Positions 8,865 to 19,689 are shown, numbered from the stretch's first letter. The stretch is 64,000 bases of DNA from Halobacillus litoralis (GCF_004101865.1 NZ_CP026118.1:372001-436000), one strand, 5' to 3'. Numbers and translations are program-made. Notes: generated by a model not told the origin, from the letters alone.

Positions 8865-10211
8865 TTACTGCTTCACCAATCTGGTAAGGAAGAAACCGTC
8901 TGTATCCCATTCTTGGGGAAATAACTGCAGACCAAATTCAGAGAGACCCAGCGCCCCTTCCAGTGAAGGAGGTAATTCGTTGAAAAATGTCTGATCTACA
9001 CTGAACCCGGGATGATTGGACAAAAAGTTTTTGACAGCTTCTTCATTTTCATGACGGTCGACTGTACATGTACTATATACCATTTTCCCGCCAGACTTCA
9101 GAAGTGGCGCTATGGGTTCGAACAACTCGTCTTGAATCTTTCGAAGAGCAAAGATATCTTCTTCTTTTTTATGGTATTTGATATCAGGCTTTCCTCTCAA
9201 TACACCTAAACCTGAACAAGGAGCATCAAGGAGTATGCGGTCGAAAGATTCTGCTTCGTGCATATCTTTCAGATTTCTTGAATCAGCTTGACCAGCGGTG
9301 ATGGAAGTCAACTGGAGTTGTTCTGCTTTGTTATTGACCAGTTTAGCCTTTTTCTCATGCAGATCATACGCTATGACCTGACCCTTATCCGCCATTTTTT
9401 CAGCTATATGAGTTGTTTTTCCACCTGGAGCGCTGCATGCATCCAGCACGGTCATTCCTTCAGATAGATCCATCATCTCTGCAACCAGCATGGAGCTTTG
9501 ATCTTGTATAGTCAAATAGCCTTCAAGGAAAAGCGGATGCTTTAACACAGCACCCTCTGTGATGACTAACCCCTGGGGCGATAGTACACTTTTTTCCACT
9601 TTGAATCCGTCCTCTTCCAGACGGTTGACGGCTTCTTGAAAGTCTATCCTCAACGTTTGTACGCGGACAGACATGGGAAGGTGATGATTGTTAGCAGCGC
9701 ACATATCCTTCGTGGTCTCCAAACCGTATTGTTCGACCCACCGGTTTACGAGCCACCGGGGATGACTGGTCTCGATTGCGATCCGTTCGATCGGGTCTTC
9801 GATTTTCTCAATATCCTGAGTCCCTTTTCTTTGTACATTACGTAATACACCGTTCATGAAGGAAGAAATACCTTTATGGCCACGTTTTTTCGATATTTCT
9901 ACTGCTTCATGGATGATGGCATGATCTGGTACTCTTTCAAGAAAAATCATTTGGTAGACAGACATATATAACAGCCACCGGACCCATGGCTTGATCTTCT
10001 TTTGTTTCGCAATATAAGGTTGGATGTAATAATCGATGAGGTCCCTGCGCTGTAGTGTTCCATAGACGATCTCTGTCAACAACCCCCCGTCCTGACGGGA
10101 AAGGTTCTGCTTTGTAATTTCCCTGTCGAGCAGGACATGACTGAAACCGCCTTGTTCTCCAATGCGGGTCAATAATTCGAGAGCTGTTTCTCTTATAGCA
10201 TATTTAGTCAT
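8865..10211 (-). CDS. rsmB: 16S rRNA cytosine-967 C5-methyltransferase RsmB (Sun)
   Basis: Methylates C967 of 16S rRNA (E. coli numbering) using SAM. The protein has 448 residues when started at ATG 10211, giving [14 protein letters not shown]; the frame stays open upstream through fmt but the family begins here. An N-terminal NusB-like RNA-binding domain (about 1-140) precedes the Rossmann methyltransferase, with [14 protein letters not shown] (SAM), [10 protein letters not shown] (first catalytic Cys) and [12 protein letters not shown] (second). It overlaps the fmt stop by 8 bp. Confidence 0.95.
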   Translation of the reverse strand: MTKYAIRETALELLTRIGEQGGFSHVLLDREITKQNLSRQDGGLLTEIVYGTLQRRDLIDYYIQPYIAKQKKIKPWVRWLLYMSVYQMIFLERVPDHAIIHEAVEISKKRGHKGISSFMNGVLRNVQRKGTQDIEKIEDPIERIAIETSHPRWLVNRWVEQYGLETTKDMCAANNHHLPMSVRVQTLRIDFQEAVNRLEEDGFKVEKSVLSPQGLVITEGAVLKHPLFLEGYLTIQDQSSMLVAEMMDLSEGMTVLDACSAPGGKTTHIAEKMADKGQVIAYDLHEKKAKLVNNKAEQLQLTSITAGQADSRNLKDMHEAESFDRILLDAPCSGLGVLRGKPDIKYHKKEEDIFALRKIQDELFEPIAPLLKSGGKMVYSTCTVDRHENEEAVKNFLSNHPGFSVDQTFFNELPPSLEGALGLSEFGLQLFPQEWDTDGFFLTRLVKQ

Positions 10212-11151
10212 TTTTCTCCCCCAGACGGTCGCCAACTTGCAAGGACTGGCCTGCGCCATTGATGAAAGCCTGTCCATCCATTTTCTTCTTACCGGAAGGT
10301 TGTAAAGAAACGATTTTCAAGGCTTTACTATCACCTGTTGTAACCAGGAAGCCATCTTCTTCCAAGCTTACAACTGTGCCAGGTTCATCCTCATATTTCC
10401 CATCGACTTTTTCTGCCCACCAGATTTTCACTGGTTTCCCGCTCCAAAAGCTGTAAGCGACGGGCCATGGGTGAAGGCCACGGACATGATTATATACAGT
10501 TTGCTGATCCTTGGACCAATCGATCAACTCTTGTTCTCGCTTGATGTTGGAAGCGAACGTCACTTTCGATTCGTCCTGCTCTTCAGGTGTCACACGGCCC
10601 GCTAACAAGTCGGGGAGTACACTTGCCAGCAGGTCAGCACCAGCTGTCGAAAGTTTATCATGAAGTGTACCGACATGGTCATCATCTTCGATAGGGACCG
10701 TCACTTTCGCAAGCATATCCCCGGCATCAAGTCGTTTCACCATGTACATGATCGTTACACCTGTTTCTTTTTTCCCTTGAAGGATGCTGTAATGAATCGG
10801 TGCACCCCCGCGGAATTCAGGAAGAAGTGATGCGTGCACGTTGATACAGCCATGTTCCGGTTCCTGCAGCAATGCTTCCGGCAGAATCTGCCCGAATGCG
10901 GCGGTCACAATCAAGTCCGGCTCATACTTTAAGACTTCTTCATATTCGTCTTTGATTTTTTCTGGCTGGAACACAGGAATGCCGTGATTATCTGCAGCCA
11001 CTTTCACAGGCGGGGGAGTCATCACTTTCTTTCTTCCTTTAGGGCGGTCCGGTTGTGTAATGACAAGGACAACCTCGTAACCCTGTTCTATGATGCGATC
11101 GAGGACAGGTACGGCAAAATCCGGTGTCCCCATAAATGCAATTCGTGTCAT
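10204..11151 (-). CDS. fmt: Methionyl-tRNA formyltransferase
   Basis: Transfers a formyl group from 10-formyl-THF to Met-tRNA(fMet) for initiation. The 315 residues contain the catalytic segment [18 protein letters not shown] (Asn, His and the SLLP signature), GVTIMYM and the C-terminal OB domain. The start at 11151 is preceded by AAGGGAG. It lies 17 bp after priA. The peptide deformylase gene def, which sits between priA and fmt in B. subtilis, is missing here. Confidence 0.97.
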   Translation of the reverse strand: MTRIAFMGTPDFAVPVLDRIIEQGYEVVLVITQPDRPKGRKKVMTPPPVKVAADNHGIPVFQPEKIKDEYEEVLKYEPDLIVTAAFGQILPEALLQEPEHGCINVHASLLPEFRGGAPIHYSILQGKKETGVTIMYMVKRLDAGDMLAKVTVPIEDDDHVGTLHDKLSTAGADLLASVLPDLLAGRVTPEEQDESKVTFASNIKREQELIDWSKDQQTVYNHVRGLHPWPVAYSFWSGKPVKIWWAEKVDGKYEDEPGTVVSLEEDGFLVTTGDSKALKIVSLQPSGKKKMDGQAFINGAGQSLQVGDRLGEKND

Positions 11152-11168
11152 GGCTTGGTGCTCCCTTC

Positions 11169-13580
11169 TTACATCAACTGATACGGTTGGAAGTCAACCG
11201 TAATTTGTAATCCATTTTCTTGCTTCATTTCATCTTCATAATAATGCAATATCCGTTCAACGAATTTTCGCTGCTCTGGTTCTTTCTTGTATTTTACCAT
11301 GCATTGGTAGCGATATCTATTGTTGATACGGGTCAAGGCAGAAGGTGTCGGGCCAAGAACATAAGCCTGGTCTGACAATTTCTGTTCCATGAACATCGTG
11401 ATCTTCTGTGTCACTTCCTGCACTTTCAATTGATTCGGATGGGAGACAGTGAACAATGTCAAAAAGAAATAAGGAGGGTAACGAAACGCCTTTCTCAACT
11501 TCATTTCTTCATTGAAGAATTGTTCATAATCATACTGGCTGGCCAGTTCGATACTGTAATGTTCCGGTGTATATGTCTGTACAACGACTTCCCCTGGCTT
11601 TTCATGCCTTCCAGCTCTTCCACTCACTTGTGTAAGCAATTGAAAGGTTTTTTCCGAAGCACGAAAATCAGGCAAATTAAGTAACGCATCAGCTGCCAGC
11701 ACTCCCACAAGAGTCACATTACCGAAATCAAGACCTTTGGCGATCATTTGCGTACCGAGGAGGATATCTGCCTTCCCTTCACCGAATTGGTTAAGCAAAC
11801 GTTCATGAGCTCCTTTTCTTCGAGTCGTATCAACATCCATACGGATCGTCCTTGCTTCCGGGATAAGTTCTTGTAACGCTTCCTCCACCTTCTGGGTGCC
11901 CGTACCAAAGTAACGGATCGTTTTGCTTTCGCATTCGGGGCATTCTGTCGGCATTGGCTCTTCATGGGAACAATAGTGACATTTCAAACGATTTTGACGC
12001 TTATGGTAGGTCAAAGCAATATCACAATGCGGACATTCACTGACATGGCCGCAATCCCTGCACATAACGAACGTTGAATAACCACGGCGGTTCAAAAATA
12101 AGACGACTTGCTCCCCGCGGGCGATTCGTGCTTCAATTTTTTCTTTCAGAGTCCGCGAGAACATGGAACGGTTCCCCTCGTGCAGTTCATCACGCATATC
12201 GATCAGCTCGACTTCCGGCATGACCGCTTCGTTCATCCGTTTACCCATTGTAAGTAAATGGTAGTTACCTTTCACTGCCCGGGCGTAACTTTCTAATGAT
12301 GGTGTCGCGCTTCCCAGGACGACGGGACACTTGTGAGTCCTGGCGCGTTCGACAGCGACATCCCTTGCGTGGTACCGGGTCCGGTCTTCCTGTTTATAGC
12401 TCGTCTCATGCTCTTCGTCAATAATGATGAGACCGATATTGGTAAAAGGAGCGAAAATCGCGGATCGGGCACCTACGACGACCTGCACTTCTTTACGCTG
12501 GATTTTTCGCCATTCATCATATTTTTCACCTGCAGACAACGCGCTGTGCAATACAGCCACTTTCGACCCGAATCTACCTTTGAAACGTTCAACCATCTGA
12601 GGAGTCAAAGCAATCTCCGGAACCAGCATAATCGCTTCTTCTCCTTTATCAATCACCTGTTGAATCGATTGGAGATAAATTTCAGTCTTTCCACTCCCTG
12701 TTACTCCATGTAATAAAAACACTTCATGCTGGTTTTCTTCTATCGTACTTAAAATCGGAGTGATGGCGGTTTCTTGTTCGGAGGTTAAGGGAAAAGGCTG
12801 TGTCCGCTCGAATTCCCTGTCCCCATATGGATCCCGGAAAACTTCCTGCTTATACTCGCGGAGAACCCCCCGTTCGATAAGAGGTTTTAAAGAAGCCGAC
12901 GTCGTCGCAAGTTTTTCCAATAGTTGCTTTTTGGATATGGGTTCCGGGTGTTCGATCAAATATTCAAGTATCACCCGCTGTTTCTTAGCCTGTGAGGAGA
13001 TGTCGACGAGTTTCTCTTCCAGTTCAACTGGCTGCAGTTGAGGCTCGATCATAGTAGTGACCTTTTTGGTTTCACGACTCTTCACTTCGTAATGGACATC
13101 TACTTCACCTTCATCCATGTGTTTCCTTAACACATGATAACTGACCCCTGATTGTTCAAAGTCCTCAAAATCAATAACAGCCCGACCATCGAATACACTG
13201 TCCAAGTCAGAAGCTAACGGCTCCTCTGATAATTTCCAAAGTTCTTTACGGTACTTAGCTTTCATAACTTGGGGAAGCATCACTTGCAGGCAGGAGATGT
13301 AAAAGCTGAGGGTCTTTTTAGACAACCACATCCCCAAATCGAGTAATTCTTCTGTCAGTGTCGGAATCACATCTAATACATCTGTGATCTTCTTTACTGA
13401 AGAGAAAGAACTGGTTTCGGCTAAAGAAATTACATAGCCCATGATTTTTCTTGGACCAAAAGGAACGATGACCCTGACTCCGGGCTGGACAATGCCCTCA
13501 TATTTCTCTGGTATTTCATAATCAAACGGACGGTTCGTGTTTTGGGAAGGGACGTCCACAATCACATTTGCGATTGTCAC
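11169..13580 (-). CDS. priA: Primosomal replication restart helicase PriA
   Basis: A 3'-5' superfamily 2 helicase that recognises stalled forks and D-loops and reloads the replicative helicase. In 803 residues an N-terminal DNA-binding domain is followed by Walker [10 protein letters not shown], the DEEH box, PSLES and a cysteine-rich zinc region (CRDCGH, CPHC, CHYC, CPEC), then SGRAGR motif VI. The start is a GTG at 13580 overlapping the coaBC stop as GTGA, so the two genes are probably translationally coupled. Full length. Confidence 0.97.
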   Translation of the reverse strand: MTIANVIVDVPSQNTNRPFDYEIPEKYEGIVQPGVRVIVPFGPRKIMGYVISLAETSSFSSVKKITDVLDVIPTLTEELLDLGMWLSKKTLSFYISCLQVMLPQVMKAKYRKELWKLSEEPLASDLDSVFDGRAVIDFEDFEQSGVSYHVLRKHMDEGEVDVHYEVKSRETKKVTTMIEPQLQPVELEEKLVDISSQAKKQRVILEYLIEHPEPISKKQLLEKLATTSASLKPLIERGVLREYKQEVFRDPYGDREFERTQPFPLTSEQETAITPILSTIEENQHEVFLLHGVTGSGKTEIYLQSIQQVIDKGEEAIMLVPEIALTPQMVERFKGRFGSKVAVLHSALSAGEKYDEWRKIQRKEVQVVVGARSAIFAPFTNIGLIIIDEEHETSYKQEDRTRYHARDVAVERARTHKCPVVLGSATPSLESYARAVKGNYHLLTMGKRMNEAVMPEVELIDMRDELHEGNRSMFSRTLKEKIEARIARGEQVVLFLNRRGYSTFVMCRDCGHVSECPHCDIALTYHKRQNRLKCHYCSHEEPMPTECPECESKTIRYFGTGTQKVEEALQELIPEARTIRMDVDTTRRKGAHERLLNQFGEGKADILLGTQMIAKGLDFGNVTLVGVLAADALLNLPDFRASEKTFQLLTQVSGRAGRHEKPGEVVVQTYTPEHYSIELASQYDYEQFFNEEMKLRKAFRYPPYFFLTLFTVSHPNQLKVQEVTQKITMFMEQKLSDQAYVLGPTPSALTRINNRYRYQCMVKYKKEPEQRKFVERILHYYEDEMKQENGLQITVDFQPYQLM

Positions 13581-14782
13581 GGGGATTCACTCTCCAACTC
13601 TTCCACTGTCCCTTTTAAGATATTCATTGCCAGCTCGTCTTTACTCATAAGTGGATAAGTCATTTCCTTCCCTTTCTGGGTGATGAAAAGAGAGGCGTTG
13701 GTATCTGTACCAAATCCTGATCCTTCTGAAGCCACGTTATTAATGACGACAGCATCCAGATGCTTCTTAGCGAGCTTTTCCCGTCCGTATCGTTCAGGCT
13801 CATCCGTTTCTGCGGCAAAGCCGATTAAATACTGATGTTCCTTCCGCTCACCTAGTTCCATCAAAATATCTTTCGTCCGTTCCATTTCGACAACATAATC
13901 TCCAGGTGATTTTTTCATTTTTTGTTCGTAGGTGTTTTTTGGCCGGTAATCCGCTACAGCTGCTGCTTTTATGACGATATCACAGTCAGCATAGCGGCTG
14001 ACCACTTGTTCATACATCTCATCCGCAGTAGTTACATCAATGCGGTCAACACTTTTTGGAGTGTCGAGCGCGACTGGCCCGGAAATTAAGATGACCTCTG
14101 CTCCCATGGAAGCCGCCTGACGAGCCAAAGCATAACCCATTTTCCCTGTCGAAGGGTTTGTAAAGTAGCGGACCGGGTCGATCTTTTCCCTCGTCGGTCC
14201 AGCTGTGATGAGCACTTTTTTCCCTTTGAGGATTTTCTCTTGTTCATATTCCTTCTCAAGAACGCGCACGATGCTCTCCGGTTCTTCCAATCGTCCTTTG
14301 CCAACATACCCGCAAGCAAGGTACCCTTCACCTGGTTCTATGAAACGAAAGCCCCAATCATCGAGTTGTTTCAAATTGTTCATCACAGCTGGGTGACTGT
14401 ACATATGGACATTCATGGCAGGTGCAATATACACAGGGGCTTCTGTTGCCAGCAAAGTCGTTGAAAGCATATCATCCGCCAATCCTCCGGCAATTTTCCC
14501 TATTACATTTGCCGTAGCTGGGGCAATCAACACAAGGTCCGCCCAATCAGCCACATCGATATGTTGAATTTGGGAGGGATCCTGTTCATCAAATGTATCC
14601 GTATATACTGGTTGTCTGGATAAAGCCTGGAAAGTGGTAGGAGCGACAAACTTCTTCGCGCTTTCAGTCATAATCACTTTCACAATAGCGCCTGACTGTA
14701 CGAGTTTACTCGTTAATGCTGCTGCTTTATAAGCGGCTATTCCCCCTGAGACTCCCAAAACGATTTTTTTATTTTTCAGCAT
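13577..14782 (-). CDS. coaBC: Bifunctional phosphopantothenoylcysteine decarboxylase / phosphopantothenate-cysteine ligase
   Basis: Catalyses two steps of coenzyme A synthesis: CTP-dependent ligation of cysteine to 4'-phosphopantothenate, then FMN-dependent decarboxylation. The ATG at 14782 gives 401 residues beginning MLKNKKIVLGVSGGIAAYKA; an upstream in-frame extension runs into the terminator and is rejected. The CoaC half has APAMNVHMYSHPAV and the substrate-binding Cys in GYLACG. The CoaB half has ITAGPTREKIDPVRYFTN and the KKSPGDY lysines. The start follows AAAGGGG. Confidence 0.96.
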   Translation of the reverse strand: MLKNKKIVLGVSGGIAAYKAAALTSKLVQSGAIVKVIMTESAKKFVAPTTFQALSRQPVYTDTFDEQDPSQIQHIDVADWADLVLIAPATANVIGKIAGGLADDMLSTTLLATEAPVYIAPAMNVHMYSHPAVMNNLKQLDDWGFRFIEPGEGYLACGYVGKGRLEEPESIVRVLEKEYEQEKILKGKKVLITAGPTREKIDPVRYFTNPSTGKMGYALARQAASMGAEVILISGPVALDTPKSVDRIDVTTADEMYEQVVSRYADCDIVIKAAAVADYRPKNTYEQKMKKSPGDYVVEMERTKDILMELGERKEHQYLIGFAAETDEPERYGREKLAKKHLDAVVINNVASEGSGFGTDTNASLFITQKGKEMTYPLMSKDELAMNILKGTVEELESESP

Positions 14783-14819
14783 TTGAGGTACCCCTTTGTT
14801 CAAAAATGTGGTCTCTAAA

Positions 14820-14874
14820 ACACGTAGGAAAAGCCGCGCTAGATCTCTCAAGAAAGCGCGGCTTTTCCTACATC
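14820..14874. terminator. Long perfect hairpin between rpoZ and coaBC
   Basis: A perfect 17-bp stem (GTAGGAAAAGCCGCGCT and its complement) encloses a 14-nt loop. The inner GCCGCGCT/AGCGCGGC part is followed by TTTT in both directions, so it could stop or attenuate transcription on either strand. On the minus strand it lies between the rpoZ stop and the coaBC start, and probably ends or reduces the remA-gmk-rpoZ transcript. Confidence 0.7.
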
Positions 14875-14897
14875 TTAATCATATAACGAAAAATAAT

Positions 14898-15125
14898 TTA
14901 TGTTGTTTCAGTACGTTCCTGGATTTCATCCGCTTCAATATAGTGAAGTTTACCGCTTTGGATTTCTTCTAAAGCTACACCGACTTGCTGGTGGGACGTC
15001 GGTTTGTCAATCATTGGTGCACTTCCTTGTTTCAGTTCACGAGCTCTTCTCGCCGATAGGGTGACAAGTGTGTACTTCGATTTGATCTTTTCTTGTAATG
15101 AATCAATGGATGGCTCTAACATCAT
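14898..15125 (-). CDS. rpoZ: RNA polymerase omega subunit
   Basis: Omega helps assemble and stabilise RNA polymerase through the beta-prime subunit. The 75 residues carry the conserved [27 protein letters not shown] core. Two adjacent ATG codons (15125 and 15122) follow a GGAGG site; the second gives MLEPSIDSL, closer to B. subtilis RpoZ, so the start may be 3 nt further in. It begins 2 nt after the gmk stop. Confidence 0.94.
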   Translation of the reverse strand: MMLEPSIDSLQEKIKSKYTLVTLSARRARELKQGSAPMIDKPTSHQQVGVALEEIQSGKLHYIEADEIQERTETT

Positions 15126-15127
15126 GA

Positions 15128-16020
<893 letters not shown>

Positions 16021-16099
16021 AGCTGACTCCTCCTTCTTCTGGCCAAGTACAATAATCACTAATTCTATTATATGAAAAAACTAGGGATAAACACAATTG

Positions 16100-16981
16100 T
16101 TATTCAACATTTTGCACTTGTTCTTTCATTTTTTCTATTTCACTCTTCAAGTTGACGACCGCTTCCATCACTTCTCCATCATTGGATTTCGACCCGATGG
16201 TATTCACTTCCCGATGCATTTCCTGGACGATGAAGTCGAGGCGGCGACCAATCGGCTCGTTCCAATCCAGGGTAGATGCAAATTGGATAAGATGAGATTC
16301 CAAACGAGTAAGCTCTTCGGTCACATCCCCTTTTTCCGCTAACAGGGCTACTTCCTGGAGAACTTTCGTCTCGTCAGGATGAATTTGCTCCTTCATGTAT
16401 TCCTCTACTCTTGACCGTATTCTTTCCTTGAATTCTTCAATTACGATCGGTCTGCGTTCTTCTAATTCCCGGAGCAAATGACGTATATTCGTAACACGCA
16501 ATCGGAGGTCTTTATGCAGTTGTTCACCTTCAATAGAACGCATTTGCATTACTTGCTTAACTGCTTCATCAACAGCCTCCAACAATGTATTTTGCAAGGT
16601 TCCTGTATCCTCTTCCACTTCTTGCACAGAAAAAACTTCTTCTAACTTGGATACCATATCAATAGTTATTTCACCCGTCAAATCATAGCGGCTCTTCAAT
16701 TCATCTAATTCTCTTATGTATTGATCGACGATCGGCCAGTCGACAGTAATTTTCTTTCCGAACAAACTTTCTCCTTCAATCGTCACGAAAAGATCGACAC
16801 GGCCTCTTGATAACCTGTTTTTCACTAGTCTCTTCATCTGATCTTCCAGAAATAACAGTGTACGCGGAATTTTCACAGCTATATCAAGAAAACGGTGGTT
16901 GACCGAGCGCACTTCCACGTGCAGCCGCGATTCCCCTACTTCTATTGTTTGTTTCCCATAACCTGTCATACTCTTTGTCAT
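16100..16981 (-). CDS. yicC: YicC family endoribonuclease (YloC)
   Basis: YicC-type proteins are hexameric endoribonucleases that help turn over RNA. The 293 residues show the N-terminal SMTGYGKQTIEVGESRLHVE signature, EVRSVNHRFLDI and the C-terminal GRRLDFIVQEMHREVNTIGSKSND stretch, which holds the conserved acidic and histidine residues. It starts the yicC-remA-gmk-rpoZ run and is divergent from rqcH. The SD is weak (GGGTGTGATGG). Confidence 0.94.
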   Translation of the reverse strand: MTKSMTGYGKQTIEVGESRLHVEVRSVNHRFLDIAVKIPRTLLFLEDQMKRLVKNRLSRGRVDLFVTIEGESLFGKKITVDWPIVDQYIRELDELKSRYDLTGEITIDMVSKLEEVFSVQEVEEDTGTLQNTLLEAVDEAVKQVMQMRSIEGEQLHKDLRLRVTNIRHLLRELEERRPIVIEEFKERIRSRVEEYMKEQIHPDETKVLQEVALLAEKGDVTEELTRLESHLIQFASTLDWNEPIGRRLDFIVQEMHREVNTIGSKSNDGEVMEAVVNLKSEIEKMKEQVQNVE

Positions 16982-17001
16982 AATCCATCACACCCATATG
17001 T

Positions 17002-17030
17002 AAAATATGTACTGGATTCTATTTTATCAA
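17002..17030 (-). promoter_or_regulatory. Sigma-A-type promoter for yicC
   Basis: On the minus strand TTGATA (17025-17030) and TATTTT (17002-17007) are separated by 17 bp, just upstream of the yicC ATG at 16981. The leader would be only about 14 nt. Confidence 0.5.
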
Positions 17031-17098
17031 ATTCCTCGGCGATTAAGCGAATCATTGAGCATTTTAATGGATTCTCTTAGAACTCAAGCTTTGAATCA

Positions 17099-17107
17099 TG
17101 CTATACT
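17099..17107 (+). promoter_or_regulatory. Extended -10 promoter for rqcH
   Basis: TGCTATACT, an extended -10 element, ends 24 bp before the rqcH start codon. The -35 region is poor. Confidence 0.45.
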
Positions 17108-17131
17108 TGCAACATTAGAGAGGTGAAGACG

Positions 17132-18841
17132 ATGTCTTTTGACGGAATTGTAACCCGGGCGATCACACATGAACTCAATGAAACGATCCAGTCCGGCCGA
17201 ATTATGAAAATATACCAACCAACAGAAACGGAACTTGTCTTTACAGTCCGTTCCCAACGAAAGAATCATACACTGCTGCTATCCGCTCACCCGAGCTATG
17301 CACGCTTCCATTTAACAGAAGATCAATACAACAACCCGAAGGAACCACCAATGTTATGTATGCTGTTACGAAAACATTTGATCGGTGGTTTTATTGAGAG
17401 CATAGAGCAAGTAAGTATGGAACGAATCGTCAAATTCCAAGTAAGGACCCGGAATGAAGTCGGTGATGAAACACTGAAAACACTTGTCATCGAAGTGATG
17501 GGGAAACACTCGAACATCCTTCTCATCGAAGAGGGTCATATGTTAGACAGCATCAAACATTTACCACCTTCTCAAAACCGGCATAGGACGATAATGCCCG
17601 GTCAGCCATACAAACTGCCTCCAGAACAAGGCAAAATTAATCCTGTGGAGCTTGAGCCGGAAACCTTCATTAAAAAATTGGATTTCAATTCTGGGAAAAT
17701 GGACAAACAAATCTTGAATATCGTAATGGGATTCTCCCCGATGATGACTAAGGAAATTGTCCATCAAGCAGGTCTCGGTGGTGCGAATGCATATATGGAA
17801 GCTTATCGAAACATCCGCAACCGGATATTGGAGCATGATTATGAACCACAAGTCCATCTAGCAGATCGCGAACAATTTTATGTGGTACCTCTACAGGCTT
17901 TCACAGAAAAAGTCGAAAACTATGCTACTGTCAGTCAGATGCTCGATGATTATTACTCAGGAAAAGCAGAACGGGATCGTGTGAAACAACAGGCCGGCGA
18001 CCTTCACCGTTTCTTGAAAAATGAGCGGGATAAGAATTTACGAAAAATCAAAAAGCACCAGGGAACGCTTAAGAAATCCGAATCTGCTGCTGAATACCAG
18101 CGACTGGGCGAGCTGTTGACCGCACACATGCACCTGGTAAAAACGGGGGATGCTGAAGTAACAGTCATCGATTACTATGATCCGGACCAATCCGAAATGA
18201 CAATCGAATTGAACCCGAATAAGTCTCCTAGTGACAATGCTCAGAACTACTTCCAAACTTATCAGAAAATGAAAAAATCGAAGGAAGTCGTTCAAAAAGA
18301 AATTACTAAAGCGGAAGATGAAATCCTCTACTTCGAGCGCTTGATTCAGCAAGTGGAATCCGCTCGTGAGGAGGACATCGAAGAAATACGTGAAGAACTT
18401 CGCGAGCAAGGTTATTTAAAGAAAAAGCCCGCCTCGAAAGGGAATAAGAAAAACAAACCATCCAAGCCTTCACCAGAAAGCTTTGAATCAAGTGATGGAA
18501 CTCTTATTTATGTCGGTCGAAATAATAAGCAAAACGAATACCTGACCAACCGCCTGGCGAATAAAACGGATATTTGGCTGCACGCGAAAGACATTCCAGG
18601 TTCGCACGTGGTGATACGTGATGAAGATCCTAGTGAAGATACGCTCTTTGAAGCTGCTCAACTTGCTGCCAACTTCAGTAAATCGAGCCGTTCCTCTACA
18701 GTCCCTGTCGACTATACGAAAATCCGTCATGTTAAAAAACCGTCAGGAGCGAAACCGGGTTATGTCACTTACGATCATCAGCAAACCCTATTCGTAACAC
18801 CCGATGCTTCTTTCGTTAAAAAGCTGAAAAGCCGAACTTAA
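17132..18841 (+). CDS. rqcH: Ribosome quality control factor RqcH (NFACT protein, YloA)
   Basis: RqcH binds obstructed 50S subunits carrying peptidyl-tRNA and adds C-terminal alanine tails that mark stalled chains for degradation. It has about 569 residues from ATG 17132; a GTG at 17123 overlaps the SD GAGGTG and is less likely. Order: NFACT-N domain (about 1-220), helix-hairpin-helix and long charged coiled coil (about 270-430), a lysine-rich linker, then the NFACT-R domain with DIWLHAKDIPGSHVVIR. It is monocistronic. Older names include FbpA and fibronectin-binding protein. Confidence 0.95.
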   Translation: MSFDGIVTRAITHELNETIQSGRIMKIYQPTETELVFTVRSQRKNHTLLLSAHPSYARFHLTEDQYNNPKEPPMLCMLLRKHLIGGFIESIEQVSMERIVKFQVRTRNEVGDETLKTLVIEVMGKHSNILLIEEGHMLDSIKHLPPSQNRHRTIMPGQPYKLPPEQGKINPVELEPETFIKKLDFNSGKMDKQILNIVMGFSPMMTKEIVHQAGLGGANAYMEAYRNIRNRILEHDYEPQVHLADREQFYVVPLQAFTEKVENYATVSQMLDDYYSGKAERDRVKQQAGDLHRFLKNERDKNLRKIKKHQGTLKKSESAAEYQRLGELLTAHMHLVKTGDAEVTVIDYYDPDQSEMTIELNPNKSPSDNAQNYFQTYQKMKKSKEVVQKEITKAEDEILYFERLIQQVESAREEDIEEIREELREQGYLKKKPASKGNKKNKPSKPSPESFESSDGTLIYVGRNNKQNEYLTNRLANKTDIWLHAKDIPGSHVVIRDEDPSEDTLFEAAQLAANFSKSSRSSTVPVDYTKIRHVKKPSGAKPGYVTYDHQQTLFVTPDASFVKKLKSRT

Positions 18842-18847
18842 AGAATT

Positions 18848-18881
18848 ACCCTCATGCTCTTGACTGGCATGAGGGTTTTTT
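18848..18881 (+). terminator. Terminator of rqcH
   Basis: Stem CCCTCATGC / GCATGAGGG with a 9-nt loop, followed by a T run. Confidence 0.92.
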
Positions 18882-18950
18882 ACATAATCACCCCTGTATA
18901 TTTGCACACTAATCATGCCGTTCACTTTTTTCGAGAGGAGGAATGAAGCG

Positions 18951-19076
18951 ATGAGCAAGAATTCAAAGTCTAAACGCAATCCACAAAAAAGCAAAGACGC
19001 AGTTCAGCCGAGCACGGGAGAAGAAAGAATCACCATCTCAAAATCCGGGAAGACTTTCAACGACCCGCAAAGATAG
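18951..19076 (+). CDS. Small hydrophilic protein of unknown function, 41 residues
   Basis: I do not recognise this protein. The frame starts at ATG 18951, 9 nt after GGAGG (GAGAGGAGG context), and is followed by its own strong terminator, which makes it a credible gene. The peptide begins MSKNSKSKRNPQKSKDAVQP and ends GKTFNDPQR. It is basic, rich in Lys, Ser and Asn, without hydrophobic segments or cysteines, and probably disordered. Small basic proteins of this kind occur in spores or bind nucleic acid, but nothing here proves either. It is downstream of rqcH behind a terminator, so it probably has its own promoter. Confidence 0.65.
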   Translation: MSKNSKSKRNPQKSKDAVQPSTGEERITISKSGKTFNDPQR

Positions 19077-19100
19077 TCAAGTACAGGATTTTTCACAATA

Positions 19101-19139
19101 AAAACACGAACCCAGCATGGATAGGTTCGTGTTTTTTTC
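19101..19139 (+). terminator. Terminator of the 41-codon gene
   Basis: AAACACGAACC pairs with GGTTCGTGTTT across an 11-nt loop and is followed by seven T. It lies 25 bp after the small gene's stop. Confidence 0.9.
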
Positions 19140-19299
19140 TTAGCTATGTTTATCGTAACGAATGTTTTGTATCAGGTGACTCCCGTTTTATAAAAGGAGC
19201 AACTAAATTCATCCCACGAACAAGTTAGATAGAGGAAGACTTGATTCTGCTATAGTTTGGCTGTTCCGTCTTCAGGTGAGGAGAAGGTGGTCGGGGAAA

Positions 19300-19383
19300 T
19301 AACTGAGGCTGGTGAAAAAACTCTTCAATCTAGAGGAGCAGTTAAAGTTTGTTGTTGCTTCTCACGAATCGCTTGTCGGTGGA
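19300..19383 (+). repeat. Dispersed repeat R1, copy a
   Basis: About 84 bp, about 80 percent identical by eye to 41032-41115. The best block reads TTGCTTCTCACGAATCGCTT in both, then GTCGGTGG. It is non-coding in both places. In this copy a GC-rich palindrome (19377-19479) begins at the CGGTGG end. Confidence 0.85.
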
Positions 19384-19479
19384 TGCTTGCCGCGGGCACG
19401 GCCTCAGCTAACTTGGTCAAGAAGATCACTTGACCAAGTGGATCTTCGGCTCGCGCTGTTCCCGCAGGCGTCACCACCG
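19377..19479. repeat. GC-rich palindromic element, copy a
   Basis: Outer arms CGGTGG (19377) and CCACCG (19474-19479). Inside these are GCGGG and CCCGC, and a perfect 11-bp inner stem ACTTGGTCAAG / CTTGACCAAGT (19411-19439). The CCGCGGG...CCCGCAGG core is shared with copies b, c and d, while the inner stem is its own. It sits between the R1 and R2 halves, which are nearly adjacent at 41 kb. Confidence 0.75.
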
Positions 19480-19566
19480 AACGCTCATCGTGGAATCAAC
19501 GAGGCCCATCCAAAAAGAATACCCTGCGTGTACAAGGGTCTTTGGCGATATTTACCGTCAATATCA

Positions 19567-19670
19567 AACGAATACTAAAGCTCATGGAAAATGTCTCGTC
19601 ATAATAAAGAAACCGAGTTGAACGATAAACCGTCCTACTCGGCTTTTTCTTTGATGCATAACTCAGAAAG
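19567..19670 (+). repeat. Dispersed repeat R2, copy a, with terminator-like hairpin
   Basis: Matches 41123-41210, including GATGCATAACTC after the hairpin. The hairpin (about 19608-19649) pairs CCGAGTTGAACG with CGTCCTACTCGG imperfectly and is followed by a TTTTTCTTT tract. The second copy lies just behind sigG, where the same hairpin could terminate transcription. Confidence 0.82.
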
Positions 19671-19689
19671 TTGGAGGTCTTCAGTAGCC

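Noticed and set aside
10212-10277. Upstream extension of rsmB
   Set aside because: It overlaps fmt, lacks an SD, and the family N-terminus begins at 10211.
16021-16059. Thirteen-codon extension of remA to an upstream start
   Set aside because: It places a perfect SD inside the coding region; the TTG at 16020 matches known RemA length.
19312-19621. Overlapping plus-strand open frames in the 19-kb repeat region
   Set aside because: They are made of R1, palindrome copy a and R2, which are non-coding at their other locations; no SD sites.
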